Of a stretch of 64,000 nt of DNA, positions 1 to 12,452 are shown piece after piece; the first letter of the stretch is position 1, and every line of letters starts with the position of its first letter. Below the pieces are notes generated by a model. That model saw only the letters and a list, made by a program, of their open reading frames with translations. It searched no databases and had not been told where the DNA came from. The stretch spans positions 85,503,060 through 85,567,059 of the forward strand of contig OU744721.1 of NCBI GenBank assembly GCA_916613615.1. The letters run 5' to 3'. A program made the translations under genes and the position numbers. Origin of the DNA: Steromphala cineraria. Its lineage: Eukaryota; Mollusca; Gastropoda; Trochida; Trochidae.

Positions 1-182
1 AAGTGGGGGGCGGGGGGACACAATAAGATCCCAACTGAAAAGTAGGACCCCTAAATTTAGAATATTGTTAAAAGATGATAAATCCTCCAAGAATCCCGCC
101 AAAGCACAGAGTGCCAAGCCCACACACATGACCAATAACTCACCATACGATCCCAACCTAGCTTGTTTCATAAAATACCTAC

Positions 183-749
183 TCAGTGAAGTGCACGCAG
201 AATATTACAAAAATGTTCAATTCCCCGTGTGGAGAGGTGCACCCCATCCCAAGAATACATTGCTGAATCTGATGATTGGATTTGATCACTCTGTTGCCCA
301 CCCTCCTGTTGAGGGTCTTGCGGGCCCTCTCGATAGGACTGTAGGAGTCGGCGCCGCTCCAATGGCGGCGAGGCAGGATGTCAGACCCCCGGCAGGAGCA
401 GCTGTATTCTGAGCAGCGCCTCGTATATATCCAGGTAGAGCAGGCTGGTCGTCGTCGCCACCATGTCGTTCGATCCCAGGTGGATGACCAGCGTCTCCGG
501 GTGACGCCTCCCTGCCGCCTCTCTCTCAACGATCGGGAGCAGCTCGTTCCACCTCATGCCCCCTCGCACGAACCACTTGGCGTCGTTAAGGGACCCGGCC
601 GATCTCTGAGCTCTCGCCAGATATGAGGACCCGATCAGCCAAACTTTATCTTCCCTTGGATGTTTCGCGGCGGCAGAAAGTGAGCGAATGAAGCTGGAAG
701 CCGTTGGATGAATAAATGTGACGTCATCGTTAAGTAAGTGACGTAGCAT
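183..749 (-). pseudogene. SGNH-type hydrolase domain remnant
   Basis: The reading frame beginning at 749 contains the block I motif VWLIGSS (nucleophile Ser in the GSS near residue 41) and block III HLGSND near residue 90. After a frameshift near 380 the similarity continues in a second frame with a RARKTLNRRVG stretch, and after another shift near 260 in a third frame with DGVHLS, the block V Asp-x-x-His pair (238-249), ending at a stop at 183-185. All catalytic blocks are in the right order, so this is one domain broken by two frameshifts. SGNH esterase domains of this kind are known as passenger domains of some Ngaro/YR retrotransposons and other elements; which element this came from is not visible, and the Ngaro at 30 kb lacks it. 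This stretch is clearly richer in GC than its surroundings. Identification of the fold is fairly secure, its origin is not. Confidence 0.6.
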
Positions 750-859
750 GAGGTAGATAGCAGCCTGGTTCCCCGGGTCAAAGCAAGGATATTAGAAAAA
801 AGAAATGAACTAAGTGAAATAGTGTAATGGCCTTGATAAATACATTTAGTGCAAATCAC

Positions 860-1154
860 TAAATGAAAATAAATTGGAGGTTAAACAGAGGGGACAATTT
901 TCAAATATTTGACACTATTATGACACATTATTATAACTATTTAACCACACAATTCCATTTGTGCTATTGAAAATGTTACAAATGCTACAGTCTTGTTTTG
1001 AATGGGGTGATTGGTGAACTAAGGCAATATCTATATCAACTTAATCGAAACTTAACACGTCAACTCATCCGACAACTTCTTTACATAATGATCCTCCATG
1101 CAATGATTATCTCCATGCAATGATTATGTTACATGAGAGATGATTTATTACCCT
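860..1154. other. Non-coding gap
   Basis: AT-rich sequence between the two remnants. The only structure seen is a short tandem duplication of about 18 bp at 1090-1128 (CATGCAATGATTAT repeated). Confidence 0.5.
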
Positions 1155-1956
1155 TGGGGCCAACATCATTGGTAGATCTTCGTCATCGTTTCCCACAGGG
1201 GTCAGACTGATTGCTGTTGTTGACGTTGCATTTGACTTCTGACAAAAGAAAACAATTGTATAAGTAAGTTGAAGCAAGTTAGATAAGACGACTTAGTACT
1301 CGGCACATTTAGTCATAAGGTTTCTTCTTCTTCGTTAATAAAAAGGTGCGTTCTTACTGTTTTGTCAGAATGCAGATACAGCCCGACAGGAACAGAAGCG
1401 ACCTGTTTACAGTACCCTTCTACCATAAACAGGTCTCGCTGCTTGAGCCTCTCTGGGTTCATCTCCCCGGTAGAACTTGCCAAGTGGGTATCCAAATCTC
1501 TTTTGTGGAGGTTGTTCGTCGTGTTATATCCGCCAGGGAAGAAAGGATCTTAATTTTCTCTTTCAACGCGTCTATGTGATGGATACCCCCGCCTTTATTG
1601 CTTTGACTAACTGAAACCCGTTAAAGTTTCGGTGTATCCAGCCGATGTACAGTTGCCTCGTTTCTCTGCCTTTTGAATTGTTTGGCAGGCCTGATTTCTA
1701 CAAAAGAAAAACAATGGATTAATCGCTTACTGTGTCTGAACTGACTTGTTGCACATTACACATTCGTAGAAAATACAATGTATATTCTAATTTAATGGAA
1801 ACAAATATTTTTAAAATATCATTTTAAAGAAACAATGTAATGTACAAATGTAAATGAACAGTGAATAAATGAAGGGATTTATAGTACCTTCCGACGGCTA
1901 CGACCACTCTGGAAGACTTTTAAGTCTCTTCTCAAAGGGTGAGTCACAGTCCGCAT
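1155..1956 (-). pseudogene. Spliced, frameshifted small gene of unknown function
   Basis: Three exons can be proposed. Exon 1 (1956-1888) starts with ATG, codes 23 residues and ends in phase 0 before GTACTA. Exon 2 (1697-1358) follows an acceptor reading TTTTGTAG and ends at a good donor, GTAAGA. Exon 3 (1238 to about 1155) follows TTTGTCAG and is acidic near its end. Exon 2 carries a GWIH motif, then KGGG, then FFPGG. That series resembles a family of uncharacterised animal proteins with a GW.H...GGG...LFFP pattern; this resemblance is from memory and unverified. The three motifs lie in different frames, so at least two frameshifts break exon 2. Its 340-nt length also disagrees with the phase-0 ends. 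It could be a dead host-gene copy or a transposon gene. Confidence 0.4.
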
Positions 1957-2519
1957 CTTTAGACAATTAATCATCTAATCATTTATTATCATTATACAAA
2001 TGAATATGTCAATATCATTTATTCCATTTATTTTGTTAGAAAGACATTTTGTCTTTATATAACTCTTACACATGATTGTTGGCATCGATTTAAACGTTCA
2101 TCTGGATTATATCACTTCTATTATTATTATATCATCACTTTAAAATGCCTCTCTTAACATTCTTATTGCCGAATTTACTGGTCAAGGCGGTTTCTTTATC
2201 ATCCTAAAACTCAAGCTTTTGAGATGGGTAATAAGGATAACTTTATATACCCAATAATTAAATCACTGAGCTCATTTAATGACAAGATCGAGAATTTCGA
2301 TTGTTGTCACAATACCTTCTATATTGTATCGACACTTTTCCTGTAGTCCAATACGGTCGCCAATGGTACGAACCCAAGTGCTGAGAACTCTGATAGCTTC
2401 GATATATTTTCCGGTTCAATCTGTAGAATACAGATAGGTAATACCTACTTAAAATTCAATATTTATAAGGTATGAAGTTGTTTCATCTAAAATTTCATCT
2501 TTGTAGGTCGATAAGGTTT
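1957..2519. other. Non-coding AT-rich stretch
   Basis: No long open frame, tRNA-like fold or recognised repeat seen. It contains the presumed 5' flank of the spliced remnant that starts at 1956. Confidence 0.5.
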
Positions 2520-2900
2520 TGTCATTTTTTTTAGCTCATCTGGACTGTAAGGCCCGATGGGCTTATGGCATGACATGGTATCAGTCCGTCCGTAAACTCT
2601 GTGGAATTTCGACTTCCTCTCCAGAACTATAAGGCCTAGAAAGTTGAAACTTTGTGTACATACTCCTTGGCTAGTGAGGCTTATAAATATTGGCTCTGTG
2701 GCCCCTAATTATCCTTGGTTAGTGAGGATTAGGAACTGTAGCTATGGTGGCTCTGTGGAACCTGATATCGTAAATATCTGGCAAAAAACGCATGTGACCT
2801 TGTTTAAAGATGGACTGAAATGCTATATGGCAACTTTCGGGATTCATGAAATAGTGATAACAATTTCACATGGACTCAACTTTAAATTTCTGAAATCGAC
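2520..2900. repeat. Dispersed repeat with AAGGCCCGATGGGC core
   Basis: The block around 2533-2600 (AGCTCATCTGGACTGTAAGG and CCGTCCGTAAAC) is the reverse complement of blocks at about 35,860-35,930 and 44,395-44,465, where the order is GGACGGAC...GGGCCTTACAGG...TGATGAGCA. It is therefore a dispersed repeat present at least three times here in both orientations. An open frame at 2644-2904 lies inside it and has no supporting features. Confidence 0.55.
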
Positions 2901-2944
2901 CTAGAAACGGCTTAATTACGACTGTATAGATAAGACTGTATAAA

Positions 2945-4490
2945 TAACACCGCCGGCGAAAAGAATAAAACGCACTGAAGCGTGACTGACTCGTGACGTG
3001 TGAGTAGGTGATGTGATACCCCGTTGTGTGCCCTCGTTATGTAAAACAACACAAGCTAACAGTACAGCTTGATGTTTAACCGTCGATTAAACACCCTAAA
3101 CAACATCCAAACATCTCAAACCTTCAATAAATCGGTAGTTTATTTATTCAACTGGCAATTTGTATTGATGAAAATGTAAGACCCTAAATAAAAACGAACT
3201 TGTGCGCATAATGCTACAGCATGTAGATGGTCTCGCTTTGCGCAATGTTGTCATAAGACTGCACGTGAGAACCCGAAAGTATTTTCGTCATAAACAATTG
3301 CTCACTCTTTGTGCACTGTTGTTTGTTGTTATTGAATAATACTTTAGTAGCACAGCAGAAAGGATGTTATTATACAATACTATTTTTTATACATTTAAAC
3401 CAATGTTTTAAAAATGCCTTTGACTTCATTTTGTAACAGGATAAAACAATATACGTTTTTCTTAGTTATTTCATTTAGTGATTGATAAGTTACAATTCTC
3501 AATGAAAGGCATGTATTGGATGATGACTGATGTCTTGTTTAAAACATTATTTTAATAGGGAATTTCACTGACAATCTTAATGTTTTCACTCTTGTACATA
3601 GAAGAGATATTTTTCCCAACAATACCCGATACATGGCCCAACAGAATGAAGATTTATTAAATGAACCTTATTCAAAATAATTATCAGATAGAGCCAAAAA
3701 AGTATTCCTAATTTCCACAGGTTTTAATTTTCCAATCGGAGAAAAAAGCGATGTTAAGGAATACAATTGCTATTTGATGTTACCTAATTAGCTGATGTCA
3801 TAAAATAGCCAGGTGTTGATGATTGTGCATTATATAGCCTACCTGCTATAGTCATCATTTGATAGTTTAATTAGGAAACAGACAGGAAATACGATAGATA
3901 GTAAAATAATTGTGTAATAAGTTAATATCTGATCTACAGAAAGTAAATAACACCTGCAGACCAATGTCATTGTTTATTCAACCTTTATACTCAACTTTCA
4001 AATCTAAACGTGAGCATTGTAAATTCGGATTATTACCATAAATCAGCCAAAAACCTTGTGCTATGTTTTATATTTTACTAATCTCTTTTTTCTCTGCATG
4101 CCAAACTGTTCATTCAGTGAAAATACAAGCTCGAAACAGAAAATCGGTGTAGTGATTGGAACACGTGAGTTCGATGTAGATTGTCACATTGCTCTGTTTG
4201 ACCTAACACAGCGGGTCTATTTGGCGTGATACGATCAATGTGATGGGAATTTGTCTACGGAAACTTCATCAGGAGATATTCTAGGACAGTTGACAGCAAC
4301 ACAATGATATGACATACTGTTAATCGCTTGGAAAACGCAGAACTACGGATTTCGCCCATCATTTTCCATATAAGCAGACGAACGCATCACCTACTGCCAC
4401 GTCACTTCCGGTATCCCCTTCCCGTGGCCTCTCAGCCTTGTTTTGTTTTGTCGCTGAACGGCGACGAGCATACGCCTTGTTACGAAATGT
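2945..4490. mobile_element. Possible non-autonomous element with imperfect inverted ends
   Basis: A GC-richer block at about 2945-3025 (CGCCGGCGAAAAG ... GTGACGTGTGAGTAGGTGATG) is loosely the reverse complement of a block at about 4383-4490 (GCATCACCTACTGCCACGTCAC ... GAACGGCGACGAGC). The interior is AT-rich with no long frame. The arms are imperfect and no target duplication was identified, so this is a weak call. Confidence 0.25.
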
Positions 4491-5369
4491 TTTCTTAGCT
4501 ATAGCTTCATGGAGAAACTGTGTATCTTTGCTGTTTTGGCATAATATTTATGTTATATAGTTATTTGACCAGTATCTTATGAAAAATATATTTAAAAAAG
4601 GTTATACAGCGCCTCTTTAACATGTATGTTTATATTGTTCACAGACTATGTGATAGAGACAGACTATGTGATTAATTCAACTGTCTCATTGACGTTTTTG
4701 TTTTACAAACCTTTTCCAGTGCCAGACTTATGATGATCGTGATGTGTTAATAAGTTTTCTACTTGAAGGTATACCAAATGACTACGTTAACAATCTTGAC
4801 ACAAATGTATGAAATTAACATGTAAAGCGCTTCGAGAATGGAAACTATATATCAACATGTGCTTATAAAAATTGAAGTACATTTATCTATATAAATCTTT
4901 GTTTCAAAGCATCTACTTTCCATGTTTATTTCTGTCGTTTAATGAAATATCAACTTTATCATGATTGTATACCTTCAATTTTGGAGGAAATCAGGACAAT
5001 CTATTTACAATGCGAAGATGCGAAATAATGAAGAAGCGAATTGCCTATGCGAAATAGCTTCGCTCCTTTGCAATTTCGCATCCCTCTTTCGCTATTTTGC
5101 AACTTCCCATCGCTATTTGGCACTTCGCCCTATGCTTAAATAACAAAAAATAGCGAATGGCAGAAATCAGCCACCATATCTCCTAGATGTGATCATTTTA
5201 GCTAATGTTTAATGTTCTTGTTTTTCAGGTGGGTCATCTAACTGCATCATACACACAAAATGGAACATGACTCGAGTAAATTGTAGTAAGTTTAAAATTT
5301 CGATGCAAATGATATTTATCTACGAGTAGTATGAACATTTTAAAATGTCAATATATGTTACACAAATTT
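4491..5369. other. Non-coding stretch with GCGAAAT palindromic cluster
   Basis: No gene is seen. At about 4990-5155 the words GCGAAATAGC, GCTATTTCGC-like and close variants occur repeatedly in both orientations (for example TGCGAAATAGC followed by CAATTTCGCA), giving a self-complementary cluster able to form several hairpins. The short frame across it (4961-5143) appears to be a by-product. Confidence 0.4.
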
Positions 5370-6000
5370 CGAAATAGCACATAGACAGGTCTCTTTTTCA
5401 AGCTAAAACTGGTGTCTAGACTTCTTCTAAACTAAAAACAAGGTCTCATCATGCCAACCCTTTGATCTCTAGATCAAGGAATAAACATCAATTGAAACGA
5501 AGTATATGATACTCTAGATCAAGCTATCATGGACTTAACAGAGGAATCGCTGAATGTAAATGACCTCTCGAAGCTTACTCTGCCCTCCAGGATAACACAC
5601 TCACTCATGTCAAGAAAATTTCATATCCCTTCAGTCATAATGTCATGTTATTTGTTGAGCTATGTGTTAACATCCATGATCGATAAATTGATTTCCAAGA
5701 ACTATTATCTGAATCGCTAACCTATACTCAATTTGCAATTTTGCTTATCAAATCGTTAGAAGAATAATTGTTACACGGAGAGGTTGGCGCAAACTTTTGA
5801 TCAATCTTACATTGTTTACTATATAATATGCATATGCATCCTTGTTTATCTCAAAAATACAGAAAATAAACTCAAATGTGTTTAAAAGTTCATCATTTAT
5901 CCTGACTCTTCAATATGTCTTCATCGTGGTTGATTCTGTCATGTCGGTATGTATACAATACCATTCAATGGTTCAAATTAACATAAAGTTTCTGGAGTTC
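5370..6000. repeat. Diverged repeat shared with 47,480-48,000
   Basis: Several matching blocks occur in the same order in both places: GTCTAGACTTCTTCTA, AGTATATGATACTCTAGA, GAATGT(A/G)AATGA and TGCC(C/T)TCCAGGAT. The two segments are direct-oriented, diverged copies. Small open frames here (5529-5720, 5842-6027) are not conserved in the partner and are not called as genes. Confidence 0.5.
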
Positions 6001-7879
6001 TTTTTCCTCAGTTTGATGATTATTTAGTGAAATTGTATGGTTGTTACTGCACATTATGAACATGAATTACCTGATCGATGCTGACTCATTGAAGGAATGT
6101 TCATTCATTGTATAGAGATGTTCAAAATATGCCTATTCAGGACAAACTCAAATTCGTCAACACCATAAACATGGTTATCAACTGAGCATTTACGCACCGA
6201 CGTAGTTTTGTCCTGAACTATTATAGTTAAAGCACGAGGACGGTAGTCCGGAAGTTTTCAGACGCATAATATAGTATGGTTTATGACTGATATAGGGGGG
6301 TTACAGATGTTGATGCTTTCAGGCAATGAGGGTTGTTTATCTAAAGATACCATTACGGTAGAGTAAGTTTTCATGGAAAGTCTCTCCAAAAGTTGTTATC
6401 TGTTACTCTTATAAATGAGCTGTTGAACCACTGACAGGGATCGTTCATTAGAATGAGGACACATTGTGTCAAGGTGTCATCGTGCGGATAGTACTCTACA
6501 GTCTCATGTCAATGGTTGCATGTAGAGTGAAGCAATGTAGCACTTCTTAACTTTCAAAGCTTGTTTTGGTGTATTAATTGGAACAAAAAAATTAATGAAA
6601 AATCTCCTTTGAAATGTAAGTTAGCTTCTGAAAAATACACCATTGAATTCAATTCATCCGTGTCTTGTGGACACATTCAGAACATAATAAAACCAAAAGA
6701 AAGAAATTCTTGCTTGGTGTAAGATGTCAGCACCGTTAAGCAATATCCAAAATATACATTATATGTTTAATTAATATAATTGTGTTTGCACATAAAGTTT
6801 AGGTATGTGTCTATAAATTCCATTATCGTTATGGCGTCACAATGGTAATTACAAATTATCAAAAGCAAATTGATATTCTTATGTCATTACACCATTGTGT
6901 CACTTTATGAGTCATTTAATTAAGATATATGGATATAATTGTTTGATGTTACCAGGGGCTCACGCACACCCTCCTATTGTAAAAAACATTACAATAAAGT
7001 CTAGATAGCCTGATGAGCAGCAGAGCCAATTGCTCGATTTTCCTTTTCTAATTACTCTTTTAAGATCATGTGGTAAATTCTACAAAACAGTTCATAAGAA
7101 ACGTTCACGTCTTTTATAGGGGTTTAAGAGAATTGTGACAATTATAAAATATTAAAATAACTGTTTACCTGGCAGAAAGGTTGATTAAATTAAGGTTATC
7201 TTTCAGTAATAATAAAATAAGAGTAGTACGAACCTAGATATGTATTTTTAAACCATTGATGGACTAAGTTAGCAAATATAAAATTGGTATGACTTATCAG
7301 TTCTTTAAGACTTGTACTGAACAACATTTCCAGACGTCTTTATGATGATTGATTCTATTTGTCGCTTGTGTGTAGAAGGAAACTTAGATTATATAGTTTA
7401 TCTGTCCATCTTAATGCTCCATTATCGGGATTGATGAACTCGCCATGCAGCTCATAGTCAATGGTTATATTGGCAACAAATTGGCTGGAATCAGGACTGA
7501 TTATTGATGGCATTCATATATTTTGAGAGGCAATGTGCAATTCCTCAAACGAAAATGTGGCATACAGTAGTGAACGAACCTACCATTATTTTGCCCAGCT
7601 AAACGTCAGCTTGATGCAAATAATTAGTCATGAACTGTTGTTAATGAGTAATGTTCGTTAATGACTTCCATAAATACAGTGTTTGCAGTTTTTGTTTTGT
7701 TAAACTGTATTTTATTATATTTATAAAAGAAATTCTGCTGTATCGAAATGTTGTACTATTAAAGCCCTATTTAAAACAATTCTCCCTTTTAAGACAAGTA
7801 CATTTTAGTTGTCCGTAAATTCATACTACAAGACATCACTAAAGCTAATGCGTTTTTCGTGTGACCAAACAACTCTCAG
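6001..7879. other. Non-coding AT-rich stretch
   Basis: No open frame above background, no tRNA-like fold and no clear tandem repeat seen. Confidence 0.5.
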
Positions 7880-10800
7880 TCAAAAATCACATTTCAACCC
7901 TCAGACAAGCATAACCTTTATTCAGGCAAATATTTCCTGGATGAAGAGTTTTGATTCCAAGGGGCAGACAAAAAGTAGTTAGGAAGCTGCAATAGCAGAT
8001 AAAGGTGATAGACAAGAAGTTATGATCAGACGTTATTGAATTCACAGTTCACGGACGTGTTCACAACAGCTTTATTGGTGACTATTTCAGGAAGTGGAGG
8101 TCAAATGTGTGGTTGAGAGTAATCAGGCATTTTGATAGCCTCCAGTTCTGACAATCTGGCAGTCGAGAGAAAAGCAATATATACCAGAATATTTCATGAG
8201 AAACTTAAACTTAACAGCGAAACATATTTAAAGTCAGAGATGTTTGTCGCGTTAACAAAAACAATATGGGAGGGTTAAATGATGACAGACTTTCATATGA
8301 AATTAAGTATTATATTTCACGCTGTCCGGGGACATATTTGAATAAATTTTCTACTGACAGTAAATGTTAACAAGTCAACATGATTGTATATTTGCTCAAT
8401 GGGAACAAATCAGTCAACTTGTATGCTTATGTGAAAGTGTTTTAAGGTAACAGAATTCATAAATCTATTCAGAAAAAAGTAAAAGGATATAAGCAAACAT
8501 CTGATATAAGTGTTGATTTGATTTAGTTATGTGAAACAACGCTAATAGTAAACTCTTGATTATAAATGTAAAGAATTGAAGGTTGTCAAAATATTTAAAA
8601 ATCAGTTGAAGATTGAAATAATAACTCAACTATCAAGTTTTTCTCAATTGGCACCAAAAATATATATCAATACTATCTCATCTGGAATTACCCGATATTG
8701 ACATATCCTTGACTTTGTAGAATGAGGCTTTTGAAAACTCACACTCAAGGAACTTGATTTCCTTAATAATGTCATCAGGTGTTCCAAACATTTACTAATG
8801 GATACCACCTGTCAGGAGAAAGTGTTGACAAATAGGTTCAGCTGTTGAATGAAGTGAAGGTGTCACATGACAGGGTATAGTCTGCACTAACAAGCAGTGG
8901 TAAAGTGGATTGAAAAAACCCATTTGTATCAAAGTCGTAGCTAGACCCTCATCCCCATATCATCAGCATCTGATTTAAATGGAATTTGAAACTGAAATCA
9001 TAATTGTGTTAATTGAAAAGAATTTTGTATCTTAATCCAGATGAATAAACAGAGACGGGTCTAATAGACCTGGTTACAATAGAAGACATAATTTTGGTAT
9101 TAATTATATAAAACTGACGATTGTCAAAAATGATGTACATGTATGTATAAATAATGCGTATAACATTTTTATAAAGGGATAACATTCGCAATTCATTTGA
9201 AAATAATGTTACAACTATTGTACTATATAACTGTATAGCAATTAATTATGCAAGTTGGATTTTGAAGAATCTGATTACTTAAGATATATCACTTTGTGTA
9301 AAGAAGAGCATAAAAATCTCTTTTAGATATCGTAATCATGAAGAAGTAATATTATCGGTATTCAACTTCTTTATTCAGTTTTTGCGATGTTTAGATATAG
9401 ATAGTATGATCGATCTTAAGCAAGTGATACATACGTCGCAAAACCTGAATTAAATAGTTGCATATCAATAACTTTATCTTCATCTTCTTCTCTTTTAAAC
9501 AAAAAGATCGACACAAATGCAATTCCATAACCGTGCATATTCATTTAGTTGCATGTATCTTATTAAGATGTTGGGACAAAGGGAGAGTTTTCTGGTTGCA
9601 CATTTTACACATTTTAAACTCATTCGAACTGCCTAATGCATAGTTTATGACAAAACAAAATGCATATTGCTGATACATCATGCCAATAATATTTCACTTA
9701 CATGTTACATTTACCATTACATCATTGTATTTTAATTATCAGTTACATTGATAATACATTACTTTTCAAATGTATTCCCTATATATTCTGATAGGAATTA
9801 TTGTGATATATATGATCAAATTATGTCTGTCAGTTTCATACATTTATCACAAAAAGAGATGTGCGTTAAAAAGAGGCTCCTAAATAAACGTTTTCCAACT
9901 ACCAGGTTTATTTCATCTAGTGTCATGGGTAAAGTATATATTTTACGAGTAGCGCAGCCATATATATGATATTTACTGAAATTTTTAATCACAATTACTA
10001 ACCAATCACTCGGACCTATCTTTTGTAAAAGATACACCACTTGCATCATCAAATATCTTTTTCTAGATTTCTGTTACTACTTCAAGGAAACACATCATAT
10101 ATCATACCTGTTATCAGCTGCTATATTTGAATTGCTTGAATTGATAGCCTTTCCATATCCAAATGGATAATCCAGTATTACTATATGAAGGATACAGCTA
10201 GTCAGACTCATATGTGTCATAACTATCTGTTGAAGTCTGTATTTTCAAGATAAGTGAAAGTAAAGACAGGTTGAATTATCGAGGTAAAAGTGCCTAAAAC
10301 AATAATGTGGACGACTCCCCTGAGGTTAGTTACTGAAATTGACTCTGACAGATTTCATCCAATCGTATCAAGACACAGTAATCAGGTAAATTGCAACAAC
10401 TCTGCAGGCTCTGCAACTTTAAAAGGTATTGCTTTTATTCTGCCATATTCAATCTCTAGAATGATTTTCCTAAAGATTAAGAAACTTTGTATTTTCAAGT
10501 ATTTATTGATTTCTTCAATTAAAATAGTGGAATATGACATCATAGATATTTGTGAATAATTAAAATCTAAAGATTTTAATAACATTATTCAACCAAAGTG
10601 CATAAAGTTCCAACCGCTATTGGTTTCATATTAAAATACTAAGATTGAAAATTCAAGTATTTCAATAACACAGATTTCATTCATATTACGGAGTTGTTAA
10701 CAGGGTGTTCAAATACACTCACAGCACATATCTGCCATATATCTGTATGTACGATTTTTTGTTTGTAGCCTTCCTGTCTCTTTGTTACTTTTCAAACATC

Positions 10801-11846
10801 GAAAGAATTCGTTACTTCGGTGACTTTGGCACAGCTCACCAACATATACATAATATTCATATTTTAAGGATGGGCATAGACTTCACATAACTTATCTCTG
10901 TCTCTTAAAAATGTTTACTTTTCATATTGCTAAACAGTTGTATCAGTTCTGATTTAGGATGATTGGTGTTGCCTTTTCATGAAAATTAAATATTCTACAT
11001 GTTTTCGAGCTTGAGAGAGTATATATACAAATGTCATTCCTAATTATCCAGATTGCAAATATATCAATGATTCCTAATTTCAAGGACTTTGTCTTATGTT
11101 ATGATATCAACTACATTGCCTTGAGTGAACCAATCTGAAAAATAGATGATAGTGGATAATAAAAAGCTGGAAGCTTTTACAAATGTTTTCCAAAAGGCCA
11201 TTTTTTAGCAGAAGTTCCTTCGCTCATATGATTTTAACTTTGCACTGTTTCCATGTTGTTTGCAAATGTTCAAGCAAGATAGGTTAAATGATTAGGATGT
11301 ACATGTGGTATGCTGCTATTGGTGATTTAAACAAAGTGTGATGATAAACACAAACGACTACTGCACAGTATGCATTGGGGTCAAACCATATTGTTCCTTT
11401 TCCCAGAAAGTTAACAGAGTTGGAGTACTTGATGAGATACATTTACAGATTTTTATCTAATCTCGTCATAAGTACATGTGGAGCTCGGTTATTTTGTGAA
11501 TGGTAGTTAGTTGTTAGGATGTACATACCACATGCGCCATCATGTCTCTATATCTAGAATTCTTTTCCTGTGTCGAGTTGAGATTATCTAACAAAATACA
11601 GCTAAGCTTTTTATGTTATTGACTTCCATTTACCCCGATGATATTTCCATTTAAAATAGCTTAATTACAATACGAATGATACAGACAACGGGTAGTCAGA
11701 CTTATTCCTCATATTGTTTATAAATCAAATCATGTGATTGGGTGACTTAAAGTCTGGGTTACATGATAAATTAAGATGGCGTCTTTTCCTATTTCCTGAG
11801 GCAATTTTGCAATTCAAGAATGATGTAGACAACAATCTTGAAGGTA
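7880..11846 (+). repeat. Long non-coding repeat, copy R1
   Basis: This segment matches 37,440-41,120 block by block (for example 7,980-8,170 with 37,520-37,700, 8,640-8,890 with 38,460-38,710, 9,950 with 39,345). It also matches parts of 58,829-61,270 (10,140-10,560 with 59,390-59,800). It continues after the Polinton at 27,570-27,700. Near 11,370-11,460 it contains a short piece inverted relative to 28,840-28,930, then joins a segment (11,475-11,846) whose counterpart in R3 is 46,136-46,500. Small frames inside it are not preserved between copies, so it appears non-coding. Confidence 0.7.
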
Positions 11847-11852
11847 GATATA
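11847..11852. repeat. Target-site duplication, left (GATATA)
   Basis: GATATA directly precedes the Polinton left end and is repeated at 27,564-27,569 directly after the right end. Six-base duplications are characteristic of Polinton integration. Confidence 0.9.
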
Positions 11853-12109
11853 AGTAGTGGGGAGGTTGGTTTTGCTCGGTGTTCCAACCGGATTCGAACC
11901 GGATCGGCGTTCATGTATGCAAATAACTCATGAAGATGGTAATGTATGCATGACGTCACGGGTCAGAAAGGTCGACCAATCAGTTAACAGTTAAATGCAA
12001 GGATGATCATTAAGCTATTCGTCGTCATTTCTGCAAAACAAAGGTTTCTTTAAGGCTACCCTAGACCACACAAGGCCGTCAGTCAAATCAAAAACGGGTT
12101 TGAATTGAC

Positions 12110-12190
12110 GCGCCAAATCTATCTTTAGCGTCACGTGACTCAACGACGAGGCGTAGGTAGACCGCTGTTTGCTTAGAGCTTAACTAAAGC
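12110..12190 (+). repeat. TIR internal direct repeat, unit 1
   Basis: The unit runs from GCGCGCCAAATCTATC through TTTAGCGTCACGTGAC to GTTTGCTTAGAGCTT. It recurs at 12,370-12,452, about 260 bp away. Both units also occur in the right TIR, giving four copies per element. The central palindrome GTCACGTGAC is a strong E-box type site. Confidence 0.75.
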
Positions 12191-12369
12191 TTTGTACTCT
12201 CGTCTTCAAAGGGTTGTTTAGATCAAAGGCAGGGAAAACTCGTTAGTATGAATATTGACTCTACTCGGTCAATATTGTCTTTGCAATGTCAATATAGACT
12301 TAGTAGTATCAACAAAGCGTGGTAAGAAGGTAAGGATATCCCCAGACTTCGCGGAAAGCATTTTGAATT

Positions 12370-12452
12370 GGCGCGCCAGAGCTATCTTTAGCGTCACGTG
12401 ACATAACTCAGAGCCGAGATGTGGACACACCGTTGTTTGCTTAGAGCTTTAA
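12370..12452 (+). repeat. TIR internal direct repeat, unit 2
   Basis: Second unit in the left TIR: GGCGCGCCAGAGCTATC, TTTAGCGTCACGTGAC, GTTGTTTGCTTAGAGCTT. The ends and the CACGTG core are the best kept parts, which hints at binding-site function. Confidence 0.75.

Noticed and set aside
300..640. GC-rich block considered as a CpG-island promoter
   Set aside because: Composition is explained by the SGNH hydrolase coding remnant on the minus strand.
9748..9969. 73-residue frame in R1
   Set aside because: Not conserved in the equivalent part of R3 (39,200-39,370).
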